59,826 nucleotides of DNA from Methanobacteriaceae archaeon (GTDB lineage: Archaea > Methanobacteriota > Methanobacteria > Methanobacteriales > Methanobacteriaceae): NCBI GenBank assembly GCA_020854915.1, contig JAHKLT010000013.1, forward strand, positions 1 through 59,826, read 5' to 3'. Position 1 is the stretch's first letter. Each line of letters opens with the position of its first letter. Under the pieces are notes generated by a model that did not search any database, had not been told where the DNA came from, and worked only from the letters and a program-made list of their open reading frames with translations. The translations under genes and the position numbers were made by a program. This document shows, in pieces, positions 18,120-27,007 of this stretch.

Positions 18120-18809
18120 ATGAATTTTGATATTGATTATATAGCCCATAATAATAAATTATCCCAGATGGATACATATTTAAAAATTTTAATAGCTATT
18201 CCTATAATGCTTATAGCTTTAATAGCTGATAATTTATTATTGGATTTTGTGGTTTTTATTGTTATGGCTATTGGAATCACTATAGTTGCAAAAATATCTG
18301 TTAAACACTATATAAAATTTATTTCTATTCCATTCATCTTTGCATTTGTTTCCTGTATTTTTTTAATATTCTTCTTTGGAAAGGGCGAAGTTATTTTTGA
18401 AACTGGAATTTTTGGAATAGTAGTAAGAGATGATGCACTAAATTTAGGAGTGTATACTTTTTGTAGGGTTTTTGCTTGTTTTTCATGTTTAGGATTTTTA
18501 ACTCTTACAACACCTATATCAGATTTACTTCATTTTTTACATAGATTATATGTTCCAAAAATACTTATTGAGATTGCTTTATTGATGTATACAACAATCT
18601 TTATATTTTTAGATCAATTAGATGTTATGAGAAATGCTCAAGAGACAAGACTTGGTTATATTGGAACTAAAAGCACATATAGATCATTAGGATTTTTATT
18701 TTCAAATTTATTTATAAGATCTTTAGAAAAAAGTGAAACATTACAAAATTCATTAAATTCAAGAGGATATGATGGGGAATTACCTATTTATGAACCTTCA
18801 AAAAAATAG
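18120..18809 (+). CDS. cbiQ: Cobalt ECF transporter transmembrane protein CbiQ
   Basis: 229 residues with five to six membrane helices. The cytoplasmic coupling segments of the ECF T component are present: AQETRLGY at about residue 178 and SLNSRGYDGELP at about 209 (the two Ala-Arg-Gly-type motifs, here Glu-Thr-Arg and Ser-Arg-Gly). It connects CbiM to the CbiO ATPase. A 160-base gap separates it from cbiN, so it may have its own promoter. Confidence 0.9.
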   Translation: MNFDIDYIAHNNKLSQMDTYLKILIAIPIMLIALIADNLLLDFVVFIVMAIGITIVAKISVKHYIKFISIPFIFAFVSCIFLIFFFGKGEVIFETGIFGIVVRDDALNLGVYTFCRVFACFSCLGFLTLTTPISDLLHFLHRLYVPKILIEIALLMYTTIFIFLDQLDVMRNAQETRLGYIGTKSTYRSLGFLFSNLFIRSLEKSETLQNSLNSRGYDGELPIYEPSKK

Positions 18810-18820
18810 GGGGAATTTTT

Positions 18821-19651
18821 ATATTAGATGTTAAAAATATTAGCTATTCTTATAACGATGGACATAAAGCATTAAAAAATATATCTATGAAAATAGATAA
18901 AGGAGACATGGTTTTTTTACTTGGAAAAAATGGAGCAGGAAAATCTACTTTATTTCTACATTTTAATGGAATTTATGAACCTGATGAAGGTGAAGTTTTT
19001 ATTGATGGTGAATTATTAAAATATGATAAAAATAGCCTTATAAAAGCCAGACAAAAAGTTGGGATTGTTTTTCAAAATCCTGATGATCAGCTATTTGCAT
19101 CAACTGTTGAAGAAGATGTTGCTTTTGGACCATTGAATATTGGATTATCTCAGGAAGAAACAGAAAAAAGAGTTAACAATGCTTTAAAAGTTGTAGGTAT
19201 GGAGGGGTTTAATAAAAAACCTCCTCATCATTTAAGTGGTGGACAAAAGAAAAGAGTAGCTATTGCGGGAATTTTAGCTATGAATCCAGATATCATGATT
19301 TTAGATGAACCTACTTCTGGACTTGATCCTAATGGTGCTTCAAAAATTCTTAAACTTCTTAAAGATTTAAATAAAAGAGACATGACTATTGTAATTTCTA
19401 GTCATGATGTAGATTTAGTACCGATTTATGCTAATAAGGTTTTTATTATTGATCAAGGTAAAATTATTGATGAAGGAACTCCTGAAGAAGTCTTTGATGA
19501 TATTGAGTTAATTAGGGATTCTAATTTACGTCTTCCAAGAATTACTCACCTCTTTGAAATTTTAGATAAAGAAGATCACATTGACTTTAAAAATATTTAT
19601 CCTTTAACAATCTCAAAAGCTAGAAAATTAATAAAAGATAAACTTAAATAA
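18821..19651 (+). CDS. cbiO: Cobalt ECF transporter ATPase CbiO, apparent ATA start
   Basis: 276 residues if begun at ATA 18821. From there the frame reads ILDVKNISYSYNDGHKALKN, exactly the beta-strand start expected of CbiO. The ribosome site TAGGGGGA ends seven bases upstream. The first ATG, at 18887, would remove 22 conserved residues. Walker A GKNGAGKS, Q-loop FQNPDDQLF, signature LSGGQKKRVAIAGIL, Walker B ILDEPTSGLD and the switch His (SSHDVD) are intact. It powers metal uptake. The missing ATG is either true AUA initiation or a start-codon mutation. Confidence 0.85.
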   Translation: MLDVKNISYSYNDGHKALKNISMKIDKGDMVFLLGKNGAGKSTLFLHFNGIYEPDEGEVFIDGELLKYDKNSLIKARQKVGIVFQNPDDQLFASTVEEDVAFGPLNIGLSQEETEKRVNNALKVVGMEGFNKKPPHHLSGGQKKRVAIAGILAMNPDIMILDEPTSGLDPNGASKILKLLKDLNKRDMTIVISSHDVDLVPIYANKVFIIDQGKIIDEGTPEEVFDDIELIRDSNLRLPRITHLFEILDKEDHIDFKNIYPLTISKARKLIKDKLK

Positions 19652-19670
19652 CTATTAATTTAAAAAATAA

Positions 19671-20165
<495 letters not shown>

Positions 20166-20179
20166 TTATATGTGTTAAC

Positions 20180-20899
20180 ATGGAATCAAATTTTACAATA
20201 TCAAGAGATGATAAAAAATCTATTTATATTATTATACCTGCATACAATGAAGAAAAACGTGTAGGTAATGTTTTAAAAAAAGTAGCTAGTTTAGGTTATA
20301 AAATCATTGCTGTAAATGATGGTTCAAGTGATAATACTTTAAATGTTTTAAAAAGTGTACAAAAAGAATATCCTGATAATATTTATGTTTTATCCCATAT
20401 TATTAATATGGGTGCCGGTTCAGCTACAAGAACAGGGCTTGATGCTGCATTAAAACATAATCCTAGCTATGTAGTGACTTTTGATGCTGATGGACAACAT
20501 GATTATAATGATATAGCTAATGTTTGTGAACCCTTAATAAGTGGAAGAGCTGAAGCTGTTATTGGGGCAAGACCATTTGAGGACATGCCATTAGATAAAA
20601 ACTTTGCTAATACTATTATGACTTTATTAACAGAAATTTTTTATCATGTTAAAGTTAAAGACTCTCAAACAGGTTTTAGAGCTTTTACAGCTTCTGCTGC
20701 AAGAAAATTAAAAATTGAATCACATGGTTATTTAATATCTTCTGAATTCATTAAAGAAATTAATAAAAACAATCTTAAATTTGAAGAAGTTACAATTAAA
20801 ACTATTTACACTGATGAAACTCAGAAAAAAGGGACTAATGCTTTAGTTGGAATTAAAATCATGTTAAGAATGATTCGTGAAGTATTTTATAAACATTAA
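20180..20899 (+). CDS. Family 2 glycosyltransferase (polyprenyl-phosphate sugar type)
   Basis: 239 residues of GT-A fold: IIPAYNEEKRVGNVLKK, the nucleotide loop VNDGSSDNT, the DxD-type metal site TFDADGQHDY and the DSQTGFRAFTASAARKL acceptor motif. It resembles dolichyl-phosphate mannose/glucose synthases. No C-terminal membrane helices are present; these may be supplied by the adjacent DUF2304 protein. It would transfer a sugar to a lipid carrier for N-glycans or surface glycans. Confidence 0.88.
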   Translation: MESNFTISRDDKKSIYIIIPAYNEEKRVGNVLKKVASLGYKIIAVNDGSSDNTLNVLKSVQKEYPDNIYVLSHIINMGAGSATRTGLDAALKHNPSYVVTFDADGQHDYNDIANVCEPLISGRAEAVIGARPFEDMPLDKNFANTIMTLLTEIFYHVKVKDSQTGFRAFTASAARKLKIESHGYLISSEFIKEINKNNLKFEEVTIKTIYTDETQKKGTNALVGIKIMLRMIREVFYKH

Positions 20900-20911
20900 T
20901 AAGGAGATATT

Positions 20912-21274
20912 ATGAATGGAACCCCTTTATACCCATTAACTTTTATTATTATTGCTATTTTAGCTATTGCAATAATTTATTTAAAATTTAGAGAAAAGAA
21001 AATTTCTTTAACATCATTTATTCTTTGGATTTTTTTATGGGTTATGATTGTTATTATAGCTATTGATCCTAAATTTAGTGAAATTTTCGCTCGAATATTT
21101 GGTATATCTAGAGGATTAGATGCTATTTTTATAATGGCTATTATCAGTTTATTATATATGTGTTTTAAACTTTTTTTAAAAATAGAAAAGCTAGAACAAA
21201 ACATAAATAAACTTGTTAGAGAATTAGCTATAAAAAATGAAATTAATCTTGAAAATGAGGAAGATAAAGATTAA
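20912..21274 (+). CDS. DUF2304 membrane protein
   Basis: 120 residues: three hydrophobic segments (about 7-25, 36-52, 70-90) followed by a short coiled coil (KLFLKIEKLEQNINKLVRELA). It matches DUF2304, which is usually encoded next to a GT2 glycosyltransferase as here (12-base gap). A membrane-anchor role for the transferase is inference. ATG follows AAGGAGA. Confidence 0.82.
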   Translation: MNGTPLYPLTFIIIAILAIAIIYLKFREKKISLTSFILWIFLWVMIVIIAIDPKFSEIFARIFGISRGLDAIFIMAIISLLYMCFKLFLKIEKLEQNINKLVRELAIKNEINLENEEDKD

Positions 21275-21303
21275 TATTCCTTTTTTTAATAGAGGATATT
21301 TTT

Positions 21304-21963
21304 ATGATTTATTTTAGAGGTTGTACTGCAAGAGAAAAAGAAACTACAATAGCTGATGCTACTGAAGAATTATTAAAACTTGCAGGAGTAGATTATACTA
21401 TATTAGAAAATGAAAAATGCTGTGGTTCAGTCTTACTTAGGACTGGTTTTGTTGATGAAGCTAAAGAGCTAATTAAAAAAAACACTGAAGATTTTAAAGG
21501 AGAAACAATTTTAACTTCATGTGCTGGTTGTTATAAAACATTAAAAAAGGATTATAAAGATATTGATGTAATTCATATTTCTCAATTACTTGAAAAACTT
21601 ATTGAGGATGGTAAACTAAAATTCGATAAAAAAGACATAAATATTACATACCATGATCCTTGTCATTTAGGAAGACATTGTAATGAATTTGATGCTCCAC
21701 GAAATGTATTGAATTCTGTTTCTAAGTTAAAAGAAATGGGAAATAATAGGGAAAATGCAAGGTGTTGTGGAGCAGGTGGTGGAGTTAAATCTGCTTTTCC
21801 AGATATTTCAAAAGAAATTTCACAATCTAAAATTGAAGAAATCGAAAATACAAATTCAGAATATCTTATAAGTTCTTGTCCTTTTTGTAAATTAAATTTA
21901 AAAGAAACTTCTCCAATTGAAGTATTAGATATTACTGAATTTCTAACTAAGGTGATTAAATGA
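21304..21963 (+). CDS. CCG-domain iron-sulfur protein (HdrB/LutA-like)
   Basis: 219 residues with two CCG modules: CCGSVLLRTG...CAGCYKTLKKDY, and HDPCHLGRHC...CCGAGGGVKSAFP followed by SCPFCKLNL. CCG modules bind non-cubane or 4Fe-4S clusters in heterodisulfide reductase B, LutA and GlpC. The gene overlaps the next one (ATGA) by four bases, so the two products likely form a complex. Substrate unknown; organic-acid or thiol/disulfide redox is plausible. Confidence 0.85.
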   Translation: MIYFRGCTAREKETTIADATEELLKLAGVDYTILENEKCCGSVLLRTGFVDEAKELIKKNTEDFKGETILTSCAGCYKTLKKDYKDIDVIHISQLLEKLIEDGKLKFDKKDINITYHDPCHLGRHCNEFDAPRNVLNSVSKLKEMGNNRENARCCGAGGGVKSAFPDISKEISQSKIEEIENTNSEYLISSCPFCKLNLKETSPIEVLDITEFLTKVIK

Positions 21964-23162
21964 ATGAAGATGAACTAAAAACAATGCGTAATTCATTTAA
22001 CACTGTTAAAAATAGGTCTTCACCATTTTTAAAAGAGCCTAAAACTATTGAATTACAAGAAAAAGTTAAAAACATTAAAAAAGATGCAATAGCTAATGGT
22101 GAAAAATTAATGAAGGAAGCTATTAATTCTTTAAAAAGAAATGATATAGATGTTTTTATAGCAAGTGATGATCTAGATGCACAGGAGATAATTTTGGATT
22201 TAGTTAAGGGGGAAGGTTCTAAATACATTGCTAAATCTAAATCAAACACATTAGGTGAAATTAAAATTTCAAAATTTTTAAAAAAGGAAGGCTTTGAAAT
22301 TATAGAAACAGACCTTGGAGATAGAATTTTACAACTTAAAAAAGATGATAATAAACCAGTTCATCCTACAGGTCCAGCATCTCATTTAAATGTTAATCAA
22401 ATTAGGGATATTGTTAATGATGCTATGGATGCAAACCTTAAAAATGATCCTAAAGAAATTATGGAATTTGTAAAAAAAGATGTTTTAGGAAAACTTGAAG
22501 ATTGTCAAATTGGAATTAGTGGAGCTAATTCAATAGCTTCACAAGAAGGTTCAATTGTATTAATTCATAATGAAGGTAATATATCTTTAATTGCTTCTAA
22601 AAAATTACATATCGTTGTTGCAGGAATTGATAAATTTGTTCCAACTATTGAAGATGCTATATCTATTGGAAAGCTTGAAATAATTTATGCAACTGGTAGT
22701 CCTGTAACTTCTTATATAAATATTATTTCAGGACCTTCAAAAACAGCTGATATTGAAAAAAAGCTTTTAAAAAATATGTATGGTGCTGAAAAAGTAGTTG
22801 TAATATTGCTAGATAATGGAAGAAGTGAAGCTATTGATGAGTGTCTTATGTGTATAGGTTGTGGAAACTGTATTGTTTCTTGTCCAGTATATAATGCTAT
22901 TGGAAATAAATTTGGGTTTAACAATTATCTAGGTGGTAGAGGAGTAGCTATGAGTAATTTTATTGAAGATGAAAAAGTTAGCTATGATGCAGGTCTTTTC
23001 AAATGTACATTATGTGGTTTATGTTCTATAAATTGTCCTGTTTCTATTCCTACAAATGAAATTATTGAAAAACTTAGAAAAAGCTCTAAAGATAAAGGTT
23101 TTTCACCAGATGTTCATAAAAAAATAAAAGATAATATTGAAAAAAATAATTCTCCTTATTAA
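21960..23162 (+). CDS. LUD-domain protein with two 4Fe-4S clusters (LutB-like)
   Basis: 400 residues. A LUD domain (about 60-275; TGPASHLNVNQI, GISGANSIASQEGSIVLIHNEGN) is followed by a ferredoxin-like part with CLMCIGCGNCIVSCP and CTLCGLCSINCP. In bacteria LutA, LutB and LutC oxidise lactate; here the LUD and ferredoxin domains are fused and paired with the CCG protein upstream. Lactate or another 2-hydroxyacid as substrate is inference. No LutC or separate dehydrogenase is seen. Confidence 0.85.
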   Translation: MNEDELKTMRNSFNTVKNRSSPFLKEPKTIELQEKVKNIKKDAIANGEKLMKEAINSLKRNDIDVFIASDDLDAQEIILDLVKGEGSKYIAKSKSNTLGEIKISKFLKKEGFEIIETDLGDRILQLKKDDNKPVHPTGPASHLNVNQIRDIVNDAMDANLKNDPKEIMEFVKKDVLGKLEDCQIGISGANSIASQEGSIVLIHNEGNISLIASKKLHIVVAGIDKFVPTIEDAISIGKLEIIYATGSPVTSYINIISGPSKTADIEKKLLKNMYGAEKVVVILLDNGRSEAIDECLMCIGCGNCIVSCPVYNAIGNKFGFNNYLGGRGVAMSNFIEDEKVSYDAGLFKCTLCGLCSINCPVSIPTNEIIEKLRKSSKDKGFSPDVHKKIKDNIEKNNSPY

Positions 23163-23216
23163 TTATTTTCAAAATGATTTTATAAAATAAATGAATATAT
23201 ATAATCAGGTGATTAT

Positions 23217-24440
23217 ATGAAATCTGATTGTTTAAAAATTTCTGAAGGTATTTATTGGGTTGGTGTTCTTGACTGGGATTTAAGAGATTATCATGGATAC
23301 ACTTTAGATGGTACTACTTATAATTGTTATTTAGTTTTTGGTGAAAATAAAACTGCTCTTATTGATAATGTATTTCCTGGAACTTCTGCTCAACTATGGG
23401 CTCGTGTAAAAGATGCATTTGAAAAAGAAGGTAAAGATTTTAAAATTGATGTTATTGTTCAAAATCATATTGAAACAGACCACAGTGGATCTTTAACTGA
23501 ATTCATTAAAAAATTCCCTGAAGTGGAAGTTTATTGTTCTCAAATGGCTGTTAATGGTTTAAAAAATCATTTACCATCTCTTAAAGACTTTGAATTTAAC
23601 ACTGTTGCTACTGGTGATACTTTAGACTTAGGTGGTAAAACTTTGGCATTCGTTGAGGCTCCAATGCTTCATTGGCCAGATAGTATGTTTACTATGTATA
23701 TGGAAGAGGGAATCCTATTTTCTAATGATGCATTTGGTCAACATATTTGTTTAAGTGAAAGATATGATCATGAAATTGATGAATATATTTTAATGGAATC
23801 AGCTCAAAAATTTTATGCTAATTTAATAACACCATCTTCAATGATGTATATGAATAAATTAAAAGAGATTACTGATTTAGGAATAGCTGAAAAAATTAAG
23901 ATGATTGCTCCATCACATGGTCAAATATGGACAAATCCTGAAAAAATTATCAATCAATATGTTGATTGGGCTACTGGTAAATGTAAGGATAAAGTTACTT
24001 TTGTTTATGATACAATGCATCATTCAACACAAAAAATGGCTCATGTAATGGCTGAAGGAGTCATGTCTGAAGGTGTTGAAGTAAAAATGTACTTCTTACA
24101 TGAAGATAATAGAAGTGATGCAGTCACAGATATATTAGATAGTAAAGCTGTTTTTATTGGTTCTCCTACAATAATGAATAACCCATATCCAAGTTTAGGA
24201 GATATTGTTTATTATTTAACAGCATTAAACTTCAAAGCTACTACTTATACTAAAAAAGCAGTTCTTTTTGGATCAAAAGGATGGGGTGGAGGAGCTAATA
24301 ATAAACTAGCTACTGATTTAGAATCTGCAGGATTTGACATTGCTGAAACTTATGATACAATTTATATTCCTAATAGTGATGTCTATGATGACTGTTATGA
24401 AATTGGTAAGAAAATAGCTAAAGAAATAAAAGATAATTAA
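23217..24440 (+). CDS. fprA: F420H2 oxidase (flavodiiron protein)
   Basis: 407 residues. The N-terminal metallo-beta-lactamase-like diiron domain holds H84-x-E86-x-D88-H89 (HIETDH), the later His ligands (MLHWPDS) and APSHG. The C-terminal flavodoxin domain (from about 260; [34 protein letters not shown]) binds FMN. FprA of methanogens reduces O2 to water with F420H2, protecting against oxygen. Rubredoxins and a DtxR regulator are encoded elsewhere in the window. ATG follows AGGTGAT. Confidence 0.94.
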   Translation: MKSDCLKISEGIYWVGVLDWDLRDYHGYTLDGTTYNCYLVFGENKTALIDNVFPGTSAQLWARVKDAFEKEGKDFKIDVIVQNHIETDHSGSLTEFIKKFPEVEVYCSQMAVNGLKNHLPSLKDFEFNTVATGDTLDLGGKTLAFVEAPMLHWPDSMFTMYMEEGILFSNDAFGQHICLSERYDHEIDEYILMESAQKFYANLITPSSMMYMNKLKEITDLGIAEKIKMIAPSHGQIWTNPEKIINQYVDWATGKCKDKVTFVYDTMHHSTQKMAHVMAEGVMSEGVEVKMYFLHEDNRSDAVTDILDSKAVFIGSPTIMNNPYPSLGDIVYYLTALNFKATTYTKKAVLFGSKGWGGGANNKLATDLESAGFDIAETYDTIYIPNSDVYDDCYEIGKKIAKEIKDN

Positions 24441-24512
24441 ACTTATTTTACATGATTTTTAAATATTTGTAGAATAAGTTAAAATTATATTTTTTATTTA
24501 ATTTTTTTATTT

Positions 24513-24599
24513 TAGTTGATTACCTAATATTTTTTAATTAATTTCAATATCTATATATAAATAAAACATGCATTTATATGAAAAGTTTGGTAACACACT
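24513..24599 (+). mobile_element. MITE copy 3 (about 87 bp)
   Basis: Direct-orientation copy of the element at 8646-8734, nearly identical through the middle, with ends TAGTTGATTACC (24513-24524) and GGTAACACACT (24589-24599). The TA duplication is not clean here: TT precedes the element and the final A-TA is altered. It therefore appears to be an older or end-damaged copy. It lies in the gap between fprA and the thermosome gene. Confidence 0.8.
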
Positions 24600-24929
24600 T
24601 AATAGAAACGATAGTTTAATGAATGATTGGTTACTTTATATATTAATGGTTTATTTATTAATTTTTTTTTGATTATGGAAATATGATATTTTTATATCAT
24701 CCAAAATGTTAAAATAACAATATAAACACTAAAATAAGAAAAATACAAAATAACATAATGATTAATAGAATATTTAGCACTTAAAATCATAAAAAACACA
24801 AGTTAATAAAAAACTTTTTACAAAATCTATATTCGAAAGCTTTTTATATTACTTTAAACCCAGTTATATATATTAGTCTACTTTTGACTGTAAAGTCTTT
24901 TATTTTAATTAATTTATTTAGGTGAAACT
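24600..24929 (+). promoter_or_regulatory. Thermosome upstream region
   Basis: AT-rich non-coding DNA after the MITE. AAGCTTTTTATATTA (about 24838-24852) is the best TATA-box candidate, about 80 bases before the thermosome ATG. AGGTGA at 24920-24925 is the ribosome site. I do not recognise a heat-shock operator with certainty. Confidence 0.45.
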
Positions 24930-26612
24930 ATGGCAAACGTTAATCAACCAATTTTTATATTACCGGAAGATACAAAAAGATTTAAGGGAAAAGATGCATT
25001 AAGTATGAATATTAATGCTACTAAAACATTAGCAGGTATTATTAGGACTACTCTTGGTCCAAAGGGTATGGATAAAATGGTTACTGATTCATTAGGTGAT
25101 ATTATTTTAACTAATGATGGTGCAACTATTTTAAGAGAAATGGATATTACTCAACCTGCTGCTAGAATGCTTGTTGAAATAGCTAAAAAACAAGAAGATA
25201 TTGTAGGTGATGGAACAACTTCTGTAGTTGTAATAGCTGGAGAATTATTATCTAAAGCAGAAGAATTATTAAATGAAGGTTATGCTACACCATTAGTTAT
25301 TAAAGGATTCAGAGATGCACTTGCAAAATCTTTAGAAATTTTAAATAATATTTCTATTAATGAAAGCGATAGGGATACTTTGAAAAAAATAGCTATTACT
25401 GCGATTACAGGTAAAGGTGCTGAATTTGAGAAGGATTTACTTTCAGATTTAATTGTTGATGCAGCTATTAAAGTGGAAGAAAATGGTGATATTGATAAAG
25501 ATAATATTAACATTCAAAGAATTTCAGGAGGAGCTGTTGATGATTCTTTTATTGTTGATGGTTTAATAATTGATAAATCTCCTATTTCTAAAAATGTTCC
25601 AAGAGATATTGAAAATGCAAAAATAGCTATTTTAAAATATCCTCTTGAATTTAAAAAGACTAATACTGAGTCTAAGATTAAAATAACTGATCCGTCTCAA
25701 ATGCAAGCTTTCATTGATAATGAACAAGAAATGCTTAAAGATTTAACTGATAAAGTTATTGATTCTGGTGCTGATGTTTTATTCTGTCAAAAAGGTATTG
25801 ATGAAACTGCAGAAAATACTTTAAGAAGAGCAGGTATTGTTTCTTATAAGAGAGTTCGTGGAACTGATATTAAAAGAATTTCTAAAGCTACTGGTGCTAA
25901 ATTAGTTTCTGATATTGAAGATTTAGATAAACAAAGTCTTGGTGAAGTTGGTCATTTCTACATTGAAAAAATATTCGATCATGAAGTAACATTCCTTGAA
26001 GAGTGTGATAATCCTAAGGCTACATCTATAATTTTAAGAGGTAGTACTCGTCATGTTACAGAAGAAGTAAAAAGAGCTTTAGATGATGCATTGGGTGTTG
26101 TTGCTACAACAATTGAAGATGGTAAAATTCTTGTTGGTGGGGGAGCTTGTGAAATCCAACTTATTAAAGAACTTAAAAATTATGCTGAATCAGTTAGTGG
26201 TAAAGAACAAATAGCTATTTTAGCTTTTGCTGATGCATTTGAAGTTATTCCAAAAACTTTAGCTGAAAATGCAGGTTTGGATACTATTGAAATGGTTGCT
26301 AATCTAAAAGCAGCTAATGAAAACTCTAAATTTATGGGTTTAAATGTTTATGAAGGCAAAATAATTGATATGAAATCTGCTGGTGTTTTAGAACCATTAA
26401 AAGTTAAAATACAAGCTATTCGTTCTGCTTGTGAAGCTTGTGAAATGATTTTAAGAATTGATGATATGATTGCTGCAAGAGGGGCATTAGAAGCTACTGG
26501 AACTGATGATTCTGGTAATGATGATAGTGGTATGCCTCCAATGGATGAAATGGGTGGAGGAATGCCTGGTGGAATGCCTGGTGGAATGGGTGGAATGCCA
26601 CCTATGATGTAA
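24930..26612 (+). CDS. thsA: Thermosome subunit (group II chaperonin)
   Basis: 560 residues. Chaperonin signatures: RTTLGPKGMDKM, the ATP site GDGTTSVVVIAGELL, a helical-protrusion apical domain, and VVGGGA-type GGGACEIQLIKEL with the equatorial DTIEMVANL. The C-terminal tail is the usual flexible GGM repeat. It folds proteins in a double-ring ATP-dependent cage in the cytoplasm. Full length with its own promoter. The subunit paralogue (alpha or beta) cannot be decided here. Confidence 0.95.
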   Translation: MANVNQPIFILPEDTKRFKGKDALSMNINATKTLAGIIRTTLGPKGMDKMVTDSLGDIILTNDGATILREMDITQPAARMLVEIAKKQEDIVGDGTTSVVVIAGELLSKAEELLNEGYATPLVIKGFRDALAKSLEILNNISINESDRDTLKKIAITAITGKGAEFEKDLLSDLIVDAAIKVEENGDIDKDNINIQRISGGAVDDSFIVDGLIIDKSPISKNVPRDIENAKIAILKYPLEFKKTNTESKIKITDPSQMQAFIDNEQEMLKDLTDKVIDSGADVLFCQKGIDETAENTLRRAGIVSYKRVRGTDIKRISKATGAKLVSDIEDLDKQSLGEVGHFYIEKIFDHEVTFLEECDNPKATSIILRGSTRHVTEEVKRALDDALGVVATTIEDGKILVGGGACEIQLIKELKNYAESVSGKEQIAILAFADAFEVIPKTLAENAGLDTIEMVANLKAANENSKFMGLNVYEGKIIDMKSAGVLEPLKVKIQAIRSACEACEMILRIDDMIAARGALEATGTDDSGNDDSGMPPMDEMGGGMPGGMPGGMGGMPPMM

Positions 26613-27007
26613 TTTTTTTAAATTCATCATTCATTCTTATTTTAAATATATTCTATTTTTAATTTTTATTTTAATTATAGACTTTTTTATTGATTGTTTT
26701 TTATTAGAATAAGATAAATTCATTTTTATTTTGGATAAAACAATTAAATTTATTCTTTTTTTTACTTTTTATTCAAACTTTGTTCTTTAATTATATTTAC
26801 ACTATTTTTTATCTTTTTATGCTTAATACTAAAATATTTAAAGTTTATTTTTTAAAAACTATATGTTTTATGTAGTTATTCATTAAATATAATCTTTTTA
26901 ATACACTATTCTATATAAAAAGCTTTATATACACTTTTAGATAATATATAAATATGTACATGGGGAAAAATAATTTTTCATGTTTTTTATTTTGTGGAGG
27001 TTAAAAT
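26613..27007 (+). promoter_or_regulatory. Intergenic region with promoter and ribosome site of the wall enzyme
   Basis: 395 AT-rich bases. AGCTTTATATACAC (26921-26934) is a strong TATA-box candidate, which places the transcript start near 26955 and gives a leader of about 50 bases. GTGGAGG (26994-27000) is a strong ribosome site with no ATG, GTG or TTG in frame behind it. The only in-frame codons at the right distance are ATT at 27008 and 27011. Confidence 0.6.
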
